From: an uncultured Bacteroidales bacterium
GTDB taxonomy: Bacteria; Bacteroidota; Bacteroidia; Bacteroidales; F082
DNA: 64,000 bases
Assembly (NCBI GenBank): GCA_947304185.1
Contig: CAMZAM010000005.1
Span: 42,412-106,411, forward strand
Reading direction: 5' to 3'
Shown: positions 8,341 through 16,576 of the stretch, one piece after another
Layout: every line of letters starts with the position of its first letter
Position numbering within the stretch: the stretch's first letter is position 1
Translations under genes and position numbers: made by a program
Notes under the pieces: generated by a model
What the model was told of the DNA's origin: nothing
The model's input: only the letters and a program-made list of their open reading frames with translations
Databases searched by the model: none

Positions 8341-9585
8341 CTATTTTATTACTTTTCCTTTTAAAATCATTGTCTGAACTTTGTTCGCACCATAATAATA
8401 CGGCATAAACTCCAGCTGCGTCATAGGCTTGGTGATCATCACGTTGGCAATTTTGCCCTTGGTGATGGAACCGAGCTCGTGACTCACATCCATAGCGTAT
8501 GCTGTGTTTAATGTGGTGGCGTTCAGGGCCTCCTCCGGCGTCAATTTATAACGGATGCACGCGCATGAAAGCACAAACTGCATGTTGCCAGAGGGCGACG
8601 TTCCCGGGTTAAAGTCAGATGCCATTGCTACAGGTAATCCTGCGTTAATCATATCACGGACTGGTGACAACGGCAAGTTCAAGAAGAACGCACAGCCTGG
8701 AAGCACCGTCGGCATGGTGTCGGAGCCTTTCAACGCCTCTATTTCCTCTTTCCCCATCTGCTCGAGATGGTCAACAGAGATAGCGCCGTATTTCACGCCA
8801 ACCTGCACGCCGCCTGAAACAGCCATCTCGTTGGCGTGGATCTTCGGACGCATGCCGTATTTGATGCCAGCCATCAGGATTCGCTCGGTGTCTTCAACGG
8901 TGAAGAAGCCTTTGTCGCAGAAAACGTCAATGAAATCTGCCAAATCCTCAGCTGCCACAAGTGGAATCATCTCGTTGATGACTAGGTCAACATAGTCTTC
9001 CTGATGTCCGCGGTATTCCATCGGGATGCCGTGAGCACCAAGGAAATTCGATTTTATCGTCATCGGCGAATTCTCCTTCAGGCGACGTATCACGCGCAGG
9101 AGCTTCAGCTCGCTCTCAGTGGTGAGGCCGTAGCCGCTCTTAATCTCGACGGCGCCTGTTCCCATACGCATGATCTCATCCAAACGCTGCATGGCCGACT
9201 CGTAAAGCTCGTCTTCGCTAGCAGCTGCAGTGGCTTTCGCCGAGTTAAGGATTCCTCCTCCTCTTTTTGCGATCTCCTCGTAGCTTAAGCCACGGATCTT
9301 ATCGCAAAACTCCATCTCACGCGAGTTGGCATACACCAAGTGCGTGTGCGAGTCGCAAAACGCCGGCAAGACCAAACCGCCTTTGGCATCGACGACTTTC
9401 TTCTCATTCGCCAGATATTCCTGGTATTTAGGAGAGCTCATCTTGCCATAGTCGGCAATCTTGCTGCCTTTTATATAAAGGTACGCGTTCTTGATACGCT
9501 TAACATCCGACATCGCGGAGCCGGCCTTCCATAGACTGCCATCCTCCACGATGCCACAAAGTTCTTTAATATTTGTTATTAGCAT
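8341..9585 (-). CDS. hutI: Imidazolonepropionase
   Basis: Third enzyme of histidine degradation, hydrolysing 4-imidazolone-5-propanoate to N-formimino-glutamate. At 414 residues it is family length, with an amidohydrolase fold. DSHTHL (H80, H82) supplies metal ligands, and SGYGLTTESE, HANEMA and ASDFNPGTSPSGNM are family signatures. The ATG overlaps the stop of the upstream deoxyhypusine-synthase-like gene as TAATG, and ftcD follows after 6 nt, so the three genes are almost certainly one transcript. Confidence 0.96.
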   Translation of the reverse strand: MLITNIKELCGIVEDGSLWKAGSAMSDVKRIKNAYLYIKGSKIADYGKMSSPKYQEYLANEKKVVDAKGGLVLPAFCDSHTHLVYANSREMEFCDKIRGLSYEEIAKRGGGILNSAKATAAASEDELYESAMQRLDEIMRMGTGAVEIKSGYGLTTESELKLLRVIRRLKENSPMTIKSNFLGAHGIPMEYRGHQEDYVDLVINEMIPLVAAEDLADFIDVFCDKGFFTVEDTERILMAGIKYGMRPKIHANEMAVSGGVQVGVKYGAISVDHLEQMGKEEIEALKGSDTMPTVLPGCAFFLNLPLSPVRDMINAGLPVAMASDFNPGTSPSGNMQFVLSCACIRYKLTPEEALNATTLNTAYAMDVSHELGSITKGKIANVMITKPMTQLEFMPYYYGANKVQTMILKGKVIK

Positions 9586-10637
9586 TATTTGTTTTTATAA
9601 ATGCTTTGCCAATTCTTGTATTCACGTTTCTTCCAAGGACCGTTATGGTAAACGTAAGATGCAATCATCGGGATGACGGTTGTACCTTCGGCGTAGACCA
9701 TCTGCTGGAGCTTCTCGCTGACCTTACCCCATGAACCTGCCTCGAGCAATGTTGATGATGAGCAAGCACCATCGCGGACGTCAGCAACGGTGATCTGGAT
9801 AGCATATTTGTGCATCGGCACCTCATGTCCGAGGATCTCAGCGCAGACCACTGTGTCCTGTGCAAAGTTCTTAGGAGTACCGCCACCGACCATGAACAAG
9901 CCTGTCTGTGGAGCAGCCATCTTGATTTCTGTCAGCTCGAGGAAGTCGGCAACAGAGTCGATGCTCACGTAAGGTTTCTTGGCGTGTTTGCGTTCCCACT
10001 GGTGCAGACCGATACCGAAACCAGCCGAAGAGTCAGAGAATGCTGGGCAGAACATCGGGACACCACACTCGTAGCATGTCTGGATGAGGCTGTCTTTCTT
10101 CACGCCGTGACCTTCATGCAGCCATTTACCGAGGTTCCACAAGAACTCACGTGATGAATACGGACGTGGCTCGAGGATGTTGGCGAGCTCGTAAGTGGCG
10201 TGGTCGCACACCTGCAGCTGCTCCTCGTCGATATATGTGTCGTAGATACGGTCGATGTAAAGCTCGCGGAGCTTTGTATCCGGCACCACGTTCTCTTTTT
10301 CACCGATATAATGTTTGAAACCGAGAGCCTCGAAGAGGTCCATGTCGATGACTGAAGCGCCTGTTGAGACGACCACATCGATCATTTTGTTGCGGACCAT
10401 GTCAACGTAAACCTGCATACAGCCTGCTGCTGAGGTCGAACCTGCAAGAGTAAGGATGTTGGTGCATGATTTTTCTTTCACCATCATCATCAAAATGTCA
10501 GCGGCGCGTGCAGTGTCGCGTGATGTGAACGACATCTCACGCATTGCGTCGATGATTTCTGTTGAGTCATACTTCTTGATGTCGATGTGCTTCACGACAT
10601 TCTTCAATAAGTCTTTCTTTTCAAGTTTTCTTGCCAT
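9585..10637 (-). CDS. Deoxyhypusine synthase-like protein
   Basis: A 350-residue member of the deoxyhypusine synthase superfamily (NAD-dependent transfer of an aminobutyl group from spermidine). Visible features: NILTLAGSTSAAG near residue 60 and VVVSTGASVIDMDL near 90 of the Rossmann-like NAD site; CPAFSDSSAGFGIG near 195; and EAGSWGKV near 299-306, with Lys305 aligned to the catalytic lysine of the eukaryotic enzyme. Bacteria lack eIF5A, so the acceptor must differ; bacterial relatives include homospermidine synthases and proteins of unknown role. The stop overlaps the hutI start, tying it to histidine degradation. I infer a polyamine-linked activity with low confidence in the substrate. 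Confidence 0.85.
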   Translation of the reverse strand: MARKLEKKDLLKNVVKHIDIKKYDSTEIIDAMREMSFTSRDTARAADILMMMVKEKSCTNILTLAGSTSAAGCMQVYVDMVRNKMIDVVVSTGASVIDMDLFEALGFKHYIGEKENVVPDTKLRELYIDRIYDTYIDEEQLQVCDHATYELANILEPRPYSSREFLWNLGKWLHEGHGVKKDSLIQTCYECGVPMFCPAFSDSSAGFGIGLHQWERKHAKKPYVSIDSVADFLELTEIKMAAPQTGLFMVGGGTPKNFAQDTVVCAEILGHEVPMHKYAIQITVADVRDGACSSSTLLEAGSWGKVSEKLQQMVYAEGTTVIPMIASYVYHNGPWKKREYKNWQSIYKNK

Positions 10638-10680
10638 TTTATTTAGTTTTTATGATGAATTTTCTGATATTTTTAATCTG

Positions 10681-10688
10681 CAAATATA
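10681..10688 (-). promoter_or_regulatory. Promoter -7 element for the DHS-like/hutI/ftcD unit
   Basis: TATATTTG on the minus strand, 44 nt before the start codon, in an AT-rich 97-bp gap. A clear -33 TTG at the right distance is not seen, so this is only a partial match. Confidence 0.4.
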
Positions 10689-10734
10689 CAAAAATTATTA
10701 AAAAGATGAAAAAAACCAAAAAAGTCTTTACTCA

Positions 10735-11370
10735 TTAAGGATTTCTCGACTCCCTTTGGTCGCTCGAAATGACGCGGAGATAGTTGCTCGCTTCCGGTCC
10801 TTCGTTGAAAATCAGATCGATGACCGACAAATCCGAAACAAACGGCTGTCTATCTTCAAAAACCTGGTAATACTTAGGAAAATCAGTTGATTCCGACGAC
10901 CATTTCGACAGTTTTATACGATAATCTTCTGAATCAGAAATCGGCTCAAAATCTTTGGTATAAACTATCTCCTTATTGATTTTCAACACTTTAAGGATAA
11001 ATCTAAGGCAAAACTCATTCAATTCGATTAATGTCTCAAATCGCGTCGAAAAAGCTGGTTCGAGATACGGGAAATAGTAGTCGAAATAAGGAGTTTTGCG
11101 ATATGCCCCCTCCAGACAACGTTGATGAATCTGCTGCCAAGGCTCTTTATAGCTTATCGCGATATCTTTCGTCAAAGTATGATTGCCGTTAGTTTTGACA
11201 ATTGGTACCACCAGAATTTGTAAGCCATTGGCTGTCATCACATTACAGCGGGTGCGACACGACTGTTTCTGGTACGTCTCGTATAATTCAATACGTGGCG
11301 CCTCGTTTTTTAAAAACAGTGCAATATATTGAATGTCAGGTAGATAAGATGTCGGGAAGATATTATTCAC
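10735..11370 (-). CDS. WbqC-like family protein
   Basis: A 211-residue protein of the WbqC-like family, often found near polysaccharide or envelope genes but without a proven reaction. The family start pattern FPTSYLPDIQYIALF is visible, followed by CRTRCNVMTANGLQILVVPI and YFDYYFPYLEP. The start codon is GTG (11370) and overlaps the last codons of the thioredoxin-like gene by 8 nt, so translation is probably coupled. The last ~12 codons and the stop come from a dispersed repeat at 10737-10774, so the native C-terminus may have been replaced. Confidence 0.8.
   Translation of the reverse strand: MNNIFPTSYLPDIQYIALFLKNEAPRIELYETYQKQSCRTRCNVMTANGLQILVVPIVKTNGNHTLTKDIAISYKEPWQQIHQRCLEGAYRKTPYFDYYFPYLEPAFSTRFETLIELNEFCLRFILKVLKINKEIVYTKDFEPISDSEDYRIKLSKWSSESTDFPKYYQVFEDRQPFVSDLSVIDLIFNEGPEASNYLRVISSDQRESRNP
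10737..10774. repeat. Half copy of dispersed inverted-repeat element
   Basis: Contains GGATTTCTCGACTCC and GCTCGAAATGACG, matching the right half of the 100-bp element at 55836-55935 with a few differences. It covers the 3' end of the WbqC-like gene and supplies its stop codon. Confidence 0.7.
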
Positions 11371-11863
11371 TGAGCATCTTGTCTATAATTTTACGATAAT
11401 GGTCCTCATCGTAAGCACCTATAGTCTTTTCCGGCTGCATCCCAGCCTTCATGAAGAAAATCGTCGGTATGTTCTTGATTTGCAGCACCATGGCCAGTTT
11501 CGGTTCCTGATCGGTGTCGACCTTATAGAAATCGACCTTCCCGTCATATTCCTTAGCCAGTTTTTCCATTATCGGAGCCACTTTCTTACATGGGCCGCAC
11601 CATGTGGCGTAGAAATCAATAACGCATGGCTTGCCGCCTTTGAATGTGAAAGTTTTAGGATCAAGTTCAAAATCCCATATCTTTTTCACGAATTCGTTAT
11701 ATGTCAGCGTTTTAACGTAAGACTTCTCATTATTCGTTGATTCCGAATTAGTTACCTCCGTCTTGACTTCTTTCTTATCGTCAGTTTTCTCCTCTTTATG
11801 CGAACATTTGCATGAGGTCAAAAATGTAGCTCCAATGATTAAAGCAAATAATAATCTTTTCAT
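11363..11863 (-). CDS. Thioredoxin-fold lipoprotein
   Basis: A 166-residue periplasmic thiol-disulfide protein. The N-terminus is a lipoprotein signal with lipobox FLTSC (Cys18), then a Lys/Glu-rich linker (~20-50) and a thioredoxin domain with FYATWCGPCKK (C89, C92) and the cis-Pro region NIPTIFF. WCGPC is the classical reducing thioredoxin site. It is the middle gene of three close minus-strand genes (30 nt gap to the upstream pgpH-like gene, overlap with the WbqC-like gene downstream). Partner proteins cannot be told from the sequence. Confidence 0.9.
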   Translation of the reverse strand: MKRLLFALIIGATFLTSCKCSHKEEKTDDKKEVKTEVTNSESTNNEKSYVKTLTYNEFVKKIWDFELDPKTFTFKGGKPCVIDFYATWCGPCKKVAPIMEKLAKEYDGKVDFYKVDTDQEPKLAMVLQIKNIPTIFFMKAGMQPEKTIGAYDEDHYRKIIDKMLSE

Positions 11864-11893
11864 AATATCGATATTTTCAATAAGTTACAAATT

Positions 11894-13957
11894 CTAATCC
11901 GGGTAAGCCACTCTTACGTGATAGATGTTCATCAGTTTCTTTTTGAGCACCTTCTTCGTCACATTGATATCGTGGAAAGTGATGTTGGTGTTGTCAAACT
12001 GGTTAGCCTTCATCTGTCCGTCGATGATATTGTCGACAAGCTTGTTTATTGACTCTTCAGTCTTGTCGTTCAAACTTCTCGATGCTGCTTCCACGGCGTC
12101 GCACATCATCAGCACTGCAGTCTCCTTCGAAAACGGCACCGGACCGTGGTAGCAGAATTCGCTTTCATCAACACCTTCAGGGTTTTCGCGCAGTTCCATC
12201 TGGTAGAAATACTCGGTGCGTCGAGTGCCGTGGTGAGTCCTCACGAAGTCGATAATCTGTTCCGGAATATGATATTGGCGACATATTTCGATGCCGTCAA
12301 TCACGTGACCGATGATGATCTGAGCACTCTCGACATTCGAAACATCGTCATGTGGATTATATTTACCATTCTGATTTTCAATGAAATAGTAAGGATTACG
12401 AGTCTTTCCGATATCGTGGTACATAGCGCCGGTGCGGACGAGCAGCGCATTGCCACCTATATTATATATCACCTCTTCGCAGAGGTCGGCCACCTGCATC
12501 ACATGCTGGAAGGTGCCTGGCGCTTCTGACGCCAGCTTACGCAGCAGCGGACTGTTGGTGTTGCTGAGCTCGAGCAGCGAAAGGTCGGTGACGAAGCCGA
12601 ACACACGCTCGAAAAGGAACGCCAGAGGCAGCGCGAGCATGGTGAAGAAGGCGTTGCCCGCGTAGATTATTATGTATTTCCAGCTAAACGAGTCGAAACC
12701 GCCGTCGTAGATGAGCATCATGCCAAGGTAAACGATAACGTAGGTCATGAAGACCATCAGCGATGTCCCAAAGTAACTTGCGCGGCGTGTGCGCTTGGTC
12801 ATACTGAATATCGCGACAAACGACACCAGCAACTGCACAAAGAAATACTGAAACGGGTTTGGCACTGCTAAGCTAATGATTATCAACGTCATAACCTGCA
12901 CTATGATGGAGATGCGCGCATCGAAGAACGTCATCAGAAGCATTGCCATGATGGCCACCGGCATCAGGTAGATGAAGGTCGGGGCGAACTTCAGGATGAG
13001 GAACGACGGCACTATCGTCAAAAGCATCAGGAGCAGGATGAGGTTGATATAACGAAGCTGCTCGAAGATATCGGCACGTAACATCCTGAGTGTGAAATAC
13101 AAAGCGATGAAGACAATGCTCACCAGAAGCAACTGCCCATACAGCATGAAGTTCTTACTGAACATGTTATTCGCAGTGATATCGGCGTATTCACGCTGTA
13201 ACGAACTGATTATCTGATATTTCTCTTCGGTCACAATCTCCCCTTCCATGATAATGAGCTCGTCTTTCTGCACCATTCCAAAGGTCAGCATGATGTTGTC
13301 AACAGCCATCTTCTCGGCTTGTTTCGTCATGCTCTCCGAATATATCACGTTTTGACGCAATGAGCTATGTAACAGATTGTTAATCAATTGCATAGTGTTA
13401 TAATCGTCGATATCTCTAAGCTGACTTTGGATGTAAGCTGAGGCCGTCGCCATAGTATGCAGGTCGTCGTATGCGCATTTGGTCTGCACCTTATTGCGAA
13501 CCACAACCACAGTCTCGTCACCCTTAAAATTATTGGTACGGTCATTCTTTGCGACAATACCGTTATTTTCAATATAGTCGTAGATATTCAGGATGAGACT
13601 TTCGTAATAATCTTTATCGCCGACAGTATCAACCCATTGATTGTCAAAGTCTTTAAGCAGCTTTTCGCGACCGTCTTCAGTGCCGAGAGCGTCATAAACG
13701 AAGATAGGTTCGACATTGCTCAGAGCCTCTTCACGTTCCTGTCTCACTGCCTCGTCGGACTTATAGATCGGGAAGTTAAACGGGGCATACAGGCTTTCGT
13801 GCGGCCACGGACGCATTTTCTGATATTCGTATTTGAATTTGACGTTACGCGGCATCAACGAGACGACGATGACGAGCGTCAAAACGAATGCAAGAACCTT
13901 CATTATACCATAATATGAATGGCGGACTTTTTCTACTATATCTTTTATCTTACTCAT
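11894..13957 (-). CDS. pgpH: 7TM-HD family cyclic-di-AMP phosphodiesterase (PgpH-like)
   Basis: A 687-residue membrane HD hydrolase. Order: one N-terminal membrane segment (~20-38), an extracytoplasmic 7TMR-HDED domain (~40-275), a block of seven membrane segments (~280-470), and a cytosolic HD domain with AMYHDIGKT (H514, D515), then GHVIDG and HHGTRRTEYF. Characterised members (Listeria PgpH) hydrolyse c-di-AMP to pApA. I chose the ATG at 13957; the frame extends two codons to a TTG. The gap upstream (13958-14059) is shared with the divergent NlpC/P60 gene. No cyclase gene (dacA) is in the window. Confidence 0.9.
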   Translation of the reverse strand: MSKIKDIVEKVRHSYYGIMKVLAFVLTLVIVVSLMPRNVKFKYEYQKMRPWPHESLYAPFNFPIYKSDEAVRQEREEALSNVEPIFVYDALGTEDGREKLLKDFDNQWVDTVGDKDYYESLILNIYDYIENNGIVAKNDRTNNFKGDETVVVVRNKVQTKCAYDDLHTMATASAYIQSQLRDIDDYNTMQLINNLLHSSLRQNVIYSESMTKQAEKMAVDNIMLTFGMVQKDELIIMEGEIVTEEKYQIISSLQREYADITANNMFSKNFMLYGQLLLVSIVFIALYFTLRMLRADIFEQLRYINLILLLMLLTIVPSFLILKFAPTFIYLMPVAIMAMLLMTFFDARISIIVQVMTLIIISLAVPNPFQYFFVQLLVSFVAIFSMTKRTRRASYFGTSLMVFMTYVIVYLGMMLIYDGGFDSFSWKYIIIYAGNAFFTMLALPLAFLFERVFGFVTDLSLLELSNTNSPLLRKLASEAPGTFQHVMQVADLCEEVIYNIGGNALLVRTGAMYHDIGKTRNPYYFIENQNGKYNPHDDVSNVESAQIIIGHVIDGIEICRQYHIPEQIIDFVRTHHGTRRTEYFYQMELRENPEGVDESEFCYHGPVPFSKETAVLMMCDAVEAASRSLNDKTEESINKLVDNIIDGQMKANQFDNTNITFHDINVTKKVLKKKLMNIYHVRVAYPD

Positions 13958-14010
13958 AATCAATGAATTACAGATTAGATATGTTATTTTTCAAAACAAA
14001 TTAAATTAAC

Positions 14011-14042
14011 TTGTAAAATTACGAAAATTTCTTGTAACTTTG
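14011..14042 (+). promoter_or_regulatory. Promoter for the NlpC/P60 peptidase gene
   Basis: TTG (14011-14013), a 21-nt spacer and TAACTTTG (14035-14042), 17 nt before the ATG at 14060. Good fit to the Bacteroidota consensus. Confidence 0.6.
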
Positions 14043-14059
14043 CAAAAAAAGTTTCAATT

Positions 14060-14758
14060 ATGTTTGGAATATGCACTTTATCAGCCATTCCTGTGAGAAA
14101 AGAGCCGCATCATGAGAGCGAATTGGTTACAGAATTGTTGTTCAACGATCTTTATGAAGTGTTGGAACAGAACGGCGACTGGATTTATATCAAGATGGAA
14201 TATGACGGCTACGAAGGTTGGATTCGCAGTCTGCAACACTTTGATATTCAAGAAGATGCATATAAGACTCTGGCAAGACAGGATTCGTATGTCGTCAACA
14301 AGCCGATAGAACTATATGATTCGAAGATTCTGAGTTTTGGAACGACGATTTATACTAAAGACAAATGCTGCATAGAGGCTAACAGCTTTATTAACAATGC
14401 GTTATCACTGCTTGACGTGCCTTATCGCTGGGGAGGTAGGACTATTTTCGGCATCGACTGCTCGGCTTTCGTGCAGCTTTGCGCAAAGACTATCGGGATA
14501 AAGTTGCCTAGAGATGCCTCTCAGCAGGTTGAATGCGGTGAAGACGTGTATTTCCTGACAGAAGCGCAGCCCGGCGACCTCGCATTTTTCGAAAATGAAG
14601 AGCAAAAAATCGTTCATGTAGGCATCATTTTAGACGGTGAGAAGATCATCCATGCCTCCGGAAAGGTCAGAATCGACTCACTCGACCAAACCGGCATATT
14701 TAATAAGGAGTTAGGGAAGCATACCCATTTTTTAGGAACGATTAAGAGAATTATTTAA
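14060..14758 (+). CDS. SH3 plus NlpC/P60 (C40) cysteine peptidase
   Basis: A 232-residue murein peptidase of the YkfC/dipeptidyl-peptidase VI type, which cuts gamma-D-glutamyl bonds in peptidoglycan peptides. The N-terminal half (~5-60, ending in YDGYEGWIRS) is a bacterial SH3 domain. The C-terminal NlpC/P60 domain has YRWGGR, DCSAFVQ (Cys134) and VHVGIIL (His186). No signal peptide is visible, so it probably acts on imported muropeptides in the cytosol, i.e. recycling; this location is inference. It is monocistronic, with its own promoter at 14011-14042. Confidence 0.9.
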   Translation: MFGICTLSAIPVRKEPHHESELVTELLFNDLYEVLEQNGDWIYIKMEYDGYEGWIRSLQHFDIQEDAYKTLARQDSYVVNKPIELYDSKILSFGTTIYTKDKCCIEANSFINNALSLLDVPYRWGGRTIFGIDCSAFVQLCAKTIGIKLPRDASQQVECGEDVYFLTEAQPGDLAFFENEEQKIVHVGIILDGEKIIHASGKVRIDSLDQTGIFNKELGKHTHFLGTIKRII

Positions 14759-14790
14759 TGGTTATTGGTTATAGGTTATTGGTTATTGAG
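14758..14790. repeat. Short GGTTATTGGTTATA-type tandem repeat
   Basis: Imperfect tandem words GGTTATTGGTTATA and GGTTATTGGTTATT lie between two convergent genes. The final residues (ITNNL) and stop of the methylase gene are read from this repeat on the minus strand. Confidence 0.5.
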
Positions 14791-16469
14791 AAGATGCTAT
14801 AGATTAAATCGTCAATATCATTAACCGCTTCTTTATTACCTTTCAGGATCTCATCAACAAGTTCAGTCAGCTTTTTATCAATTTCGGGTGAAATCTCCGG
14901 GAATGGCAGTTCCAGAAGGTTTCCTTTGAGAATTTTAATCTCGCCGAATAGCGATTTATAAAGGTATTTAAACAGTTCGCTGTTGAGGAAGGCAAGCACA
15001 GTCTTTATTGACATTCCCGGAATTTTCGGGATCAGAATGTTGGCACTGTTGAGGAACAGACTTTTACTGTCGTCGTAAGCAAAAACAAGGTTTTTCGAGA
15101 TGAATTTATAAACCAGTTTCTCATCGGCACGATAGATCTCATCTTTTGCAACCTGTTGAAAATCAGCACGTTCGTATTTAATATATTTACTCGGTTTCTT
15201 TAAAGTATAAGCCTCGATTTCCTTTCCTGTATAAATCGGTTCCATTCCCCTGCCCCGCTTGATTTTCACCTTGTTTTTATTGTCGCCGGTGATGACCCCT
15301 AAAGCCCAGATACTGTCTTTCAAGGTATATTTCTTTTTTGCAAGAATCTTCTGAACTTTTTCAAGGTCGGAATCGGATAACAGATTGAAATTCAGGTTGT
15401 TAGTGAGGTGGAAAGATTGTAATGATACGTCGTTGATTATAGACGAACCGAAATCAAATGTAGGGACGTGGCGCGCCGCATCCCTACTATTGCGACGACC
15501 ACATTCTATGTCAATATACCTTGTTTGCACTCCTGCAAATGTCCCTGGATATCTTGTAATCGACTGAATATCTGTGCTTTCAAGTAAAAACTTACGGAAA
15601 CTGCGATGAGTCTTCACATTCAAAATAGATTCAGGCAACAGGAATCGTATCGTACCGCCATCCTCAAGCTGACTGAAGGCCTTTTCGAAGAAAAACGAGA
15701 AGCTTTCCTTGGTCGGAATCGGGTTGTTTTTATCATCAAAAACCACTGCACCCCACGGAGGATTGCTGATTATATAAGAAAATTTATTCTTAAAGTAATA
15801 CTTTAAATAATTGCATTCAATTATTTGTGGTTTAAATACTTCCGATTTGTATTTTAACAACAAATTTATCTTTGCAATCATCACCGCGACAGGGTCATTG
15901 TCGCAGCCAAAGACTTGAGATGGTGACGCACCTTCAAGAGCCAAGATGAATGCTCCAGAGCCACAACAAGGATCGAAGAAAGTCTGGTTTTTTGAAAAAT
16001 CGAGACCTTTTGTCATGTTGTGCGCCACCTCGAGAGGGGTGTAATACGAGCCTTTACGGTTTTTCTCACCTTCCTCCAGAAAACATTGGTAAAGTAGACC
16101 GAGGATGTCGAATTCATCGGAAGGCAGTGGAATTTGTGACAATTCGAGAGTTTTCAAAGCTTTTAGAGAACTCAAGGTTGACACCACATGTTCATTCTCA
16201 AAGATTCCTGCCTTTTTCAGCAGATTCACTCCCACTGTATAAATCACATCTGCGACAGCGTAATTCTTCTCTTTGCAATAATTCACAAAGCGTTGAATAT
16301 CAGCAATATTCTCTTTATTTGAAAAATATTCCAAAGGTAAGATCGTCTTGGTGGAGAGCTGTTTGTTGGCGCGCGACATCAGTCTTCCGCTGCTATTGGA
16401 ATGCAGACGTTCCCAGTTACGGCTCGTAGCCTCGGAAATCGTAGTTTTGCTGATGTCTTTGCCCTTCAT
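14769..16469 (-). CDS. N6-adenine DNA methyltransferase, TaqI/Eco57I-like
   Basis: A 566-residue class I adenine methyltransferase. Motif I DPCCGSGAF (166-174) binds SAM, FGCDND (187-192) is motif II, and NPPW (236-239) is the catalytic motif IV of N6-adenine enzymes. After ~400 the sequence (GVITGDNKNKV, GRGMEPIYTGKEI) resembles the TaqI-type C-terminal specificity domain. No restriction endonuclease is adjacent; the neighbours are a murein peptidase and pruA. It could be a solitary methylase or a single-chain restriction-modification enzyme that lost its nuclease; I see no nuclease motif in the ~160 N-terminal residues. A 28-bp palindrome at 15460-15487 lies in frame and encodes about residues 327-337. 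Confidence 0.87.
   Translation of the reverse strand: MKGKDISKTTISEATSRNWERLHSNSSGRLMSRANKQLSTKTILPLEYFSNKENIADIQRFVNYCKEKNYAVADVIYTVGVNLLKKAGIFENEHVVSTLSSLKALKTLELSQIPLPSDEFDILGLLYQCFLEEGEKNRKGSYYTPLEVAHNMTKGLDFSKNQTFFDPCCGSGAFILALEGASPSQVFGCDNDPVAVMIAKINLLLKYKSEVFKPQIIECNYLKYYFKNKFSYIISNPPWGAVVFDDKNNPIPTKESFSFFFEKAFSQLEDGGTIRFLLPESILNVKTHRSFRKFLLESTDIQSITRYPGTFAGVQTRYIDIECGRRNSRDAARHVPTFDFGSSIINDVSLQSFHLTNNLNFNLLSDSDLEKVQKILAKKKYTLKDSIWALGVITGDNKNKVKIKRGRGMEPIYTGKEIEAYTLKKPSKYIKYERADFQQVAKDEIYRADEKLVYKFISKNLVFAYDDSKSLFLNSANILIPKIPGMSIKTVLAFLNSELFKYLYKSLFGEIKILKGNLLELPFPEISPEIDKKLTELVDEILKGNKEAVNDIDDLIYSIFSITNNL
15460..15487. repeat. 28-bp palindromic repeat inside the methylase gene
   Basis: GTAGGGACG at the left mirrors ATCCCTAC at the right around a GGCGCGCC core. 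Arms pair except for two wobble-type mismatches. A relative with the same GTAG-arm layout is at 63383-63410. The insert keeps the frame and codes for SRDAARHVPT. Confidence 0.7.
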
Positions 16470-16482
16470 GAGATATTTTTTG

Positions 16483-16490
16483 CAAAAATA
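16483..16490 (-). promoter_or_regulatory. Promoter -7 element for the methylase gene
   Basis: TATTTTTG on the minus strand, 14 nt before the methylase ATG at 16469. No good -33 element was recognised. Confidence 0.4.
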
Positions 16491-16524
16491 TTAATTATTC
16501 GGTATCATTTTTCAAAAAAATTTC

Positions 16525-16532
16525 TAAATTTG
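16525..16532 (+). promoter_or_regulatory. Promoter -7 element for pruA
   Basis: TAAATTTG, 45 nt before the ATG at 16577. No convincing TTG at the -33 distance; a partial match only. Confidence 0.4.
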
Positions 16533-16576
16533 CAATTCAAAATATTGAAAAATTCTAACCAACAAAAAATTATAAC

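Noticed and set aside
9585..10637. True deoxyhypusine synthase acting on eIF5A
   Set aside because: The genome is bacterial by all other genes and bacteria lack eIF5A, so only superfamily membership is claimed.
14769..16469. Complete restriction-modification or phage-defence island
   Set aside because: Only one methyltransferase is present; flanking genes are a murein peptidase and pruA, and no nuclease, helicase or integrase is visible.
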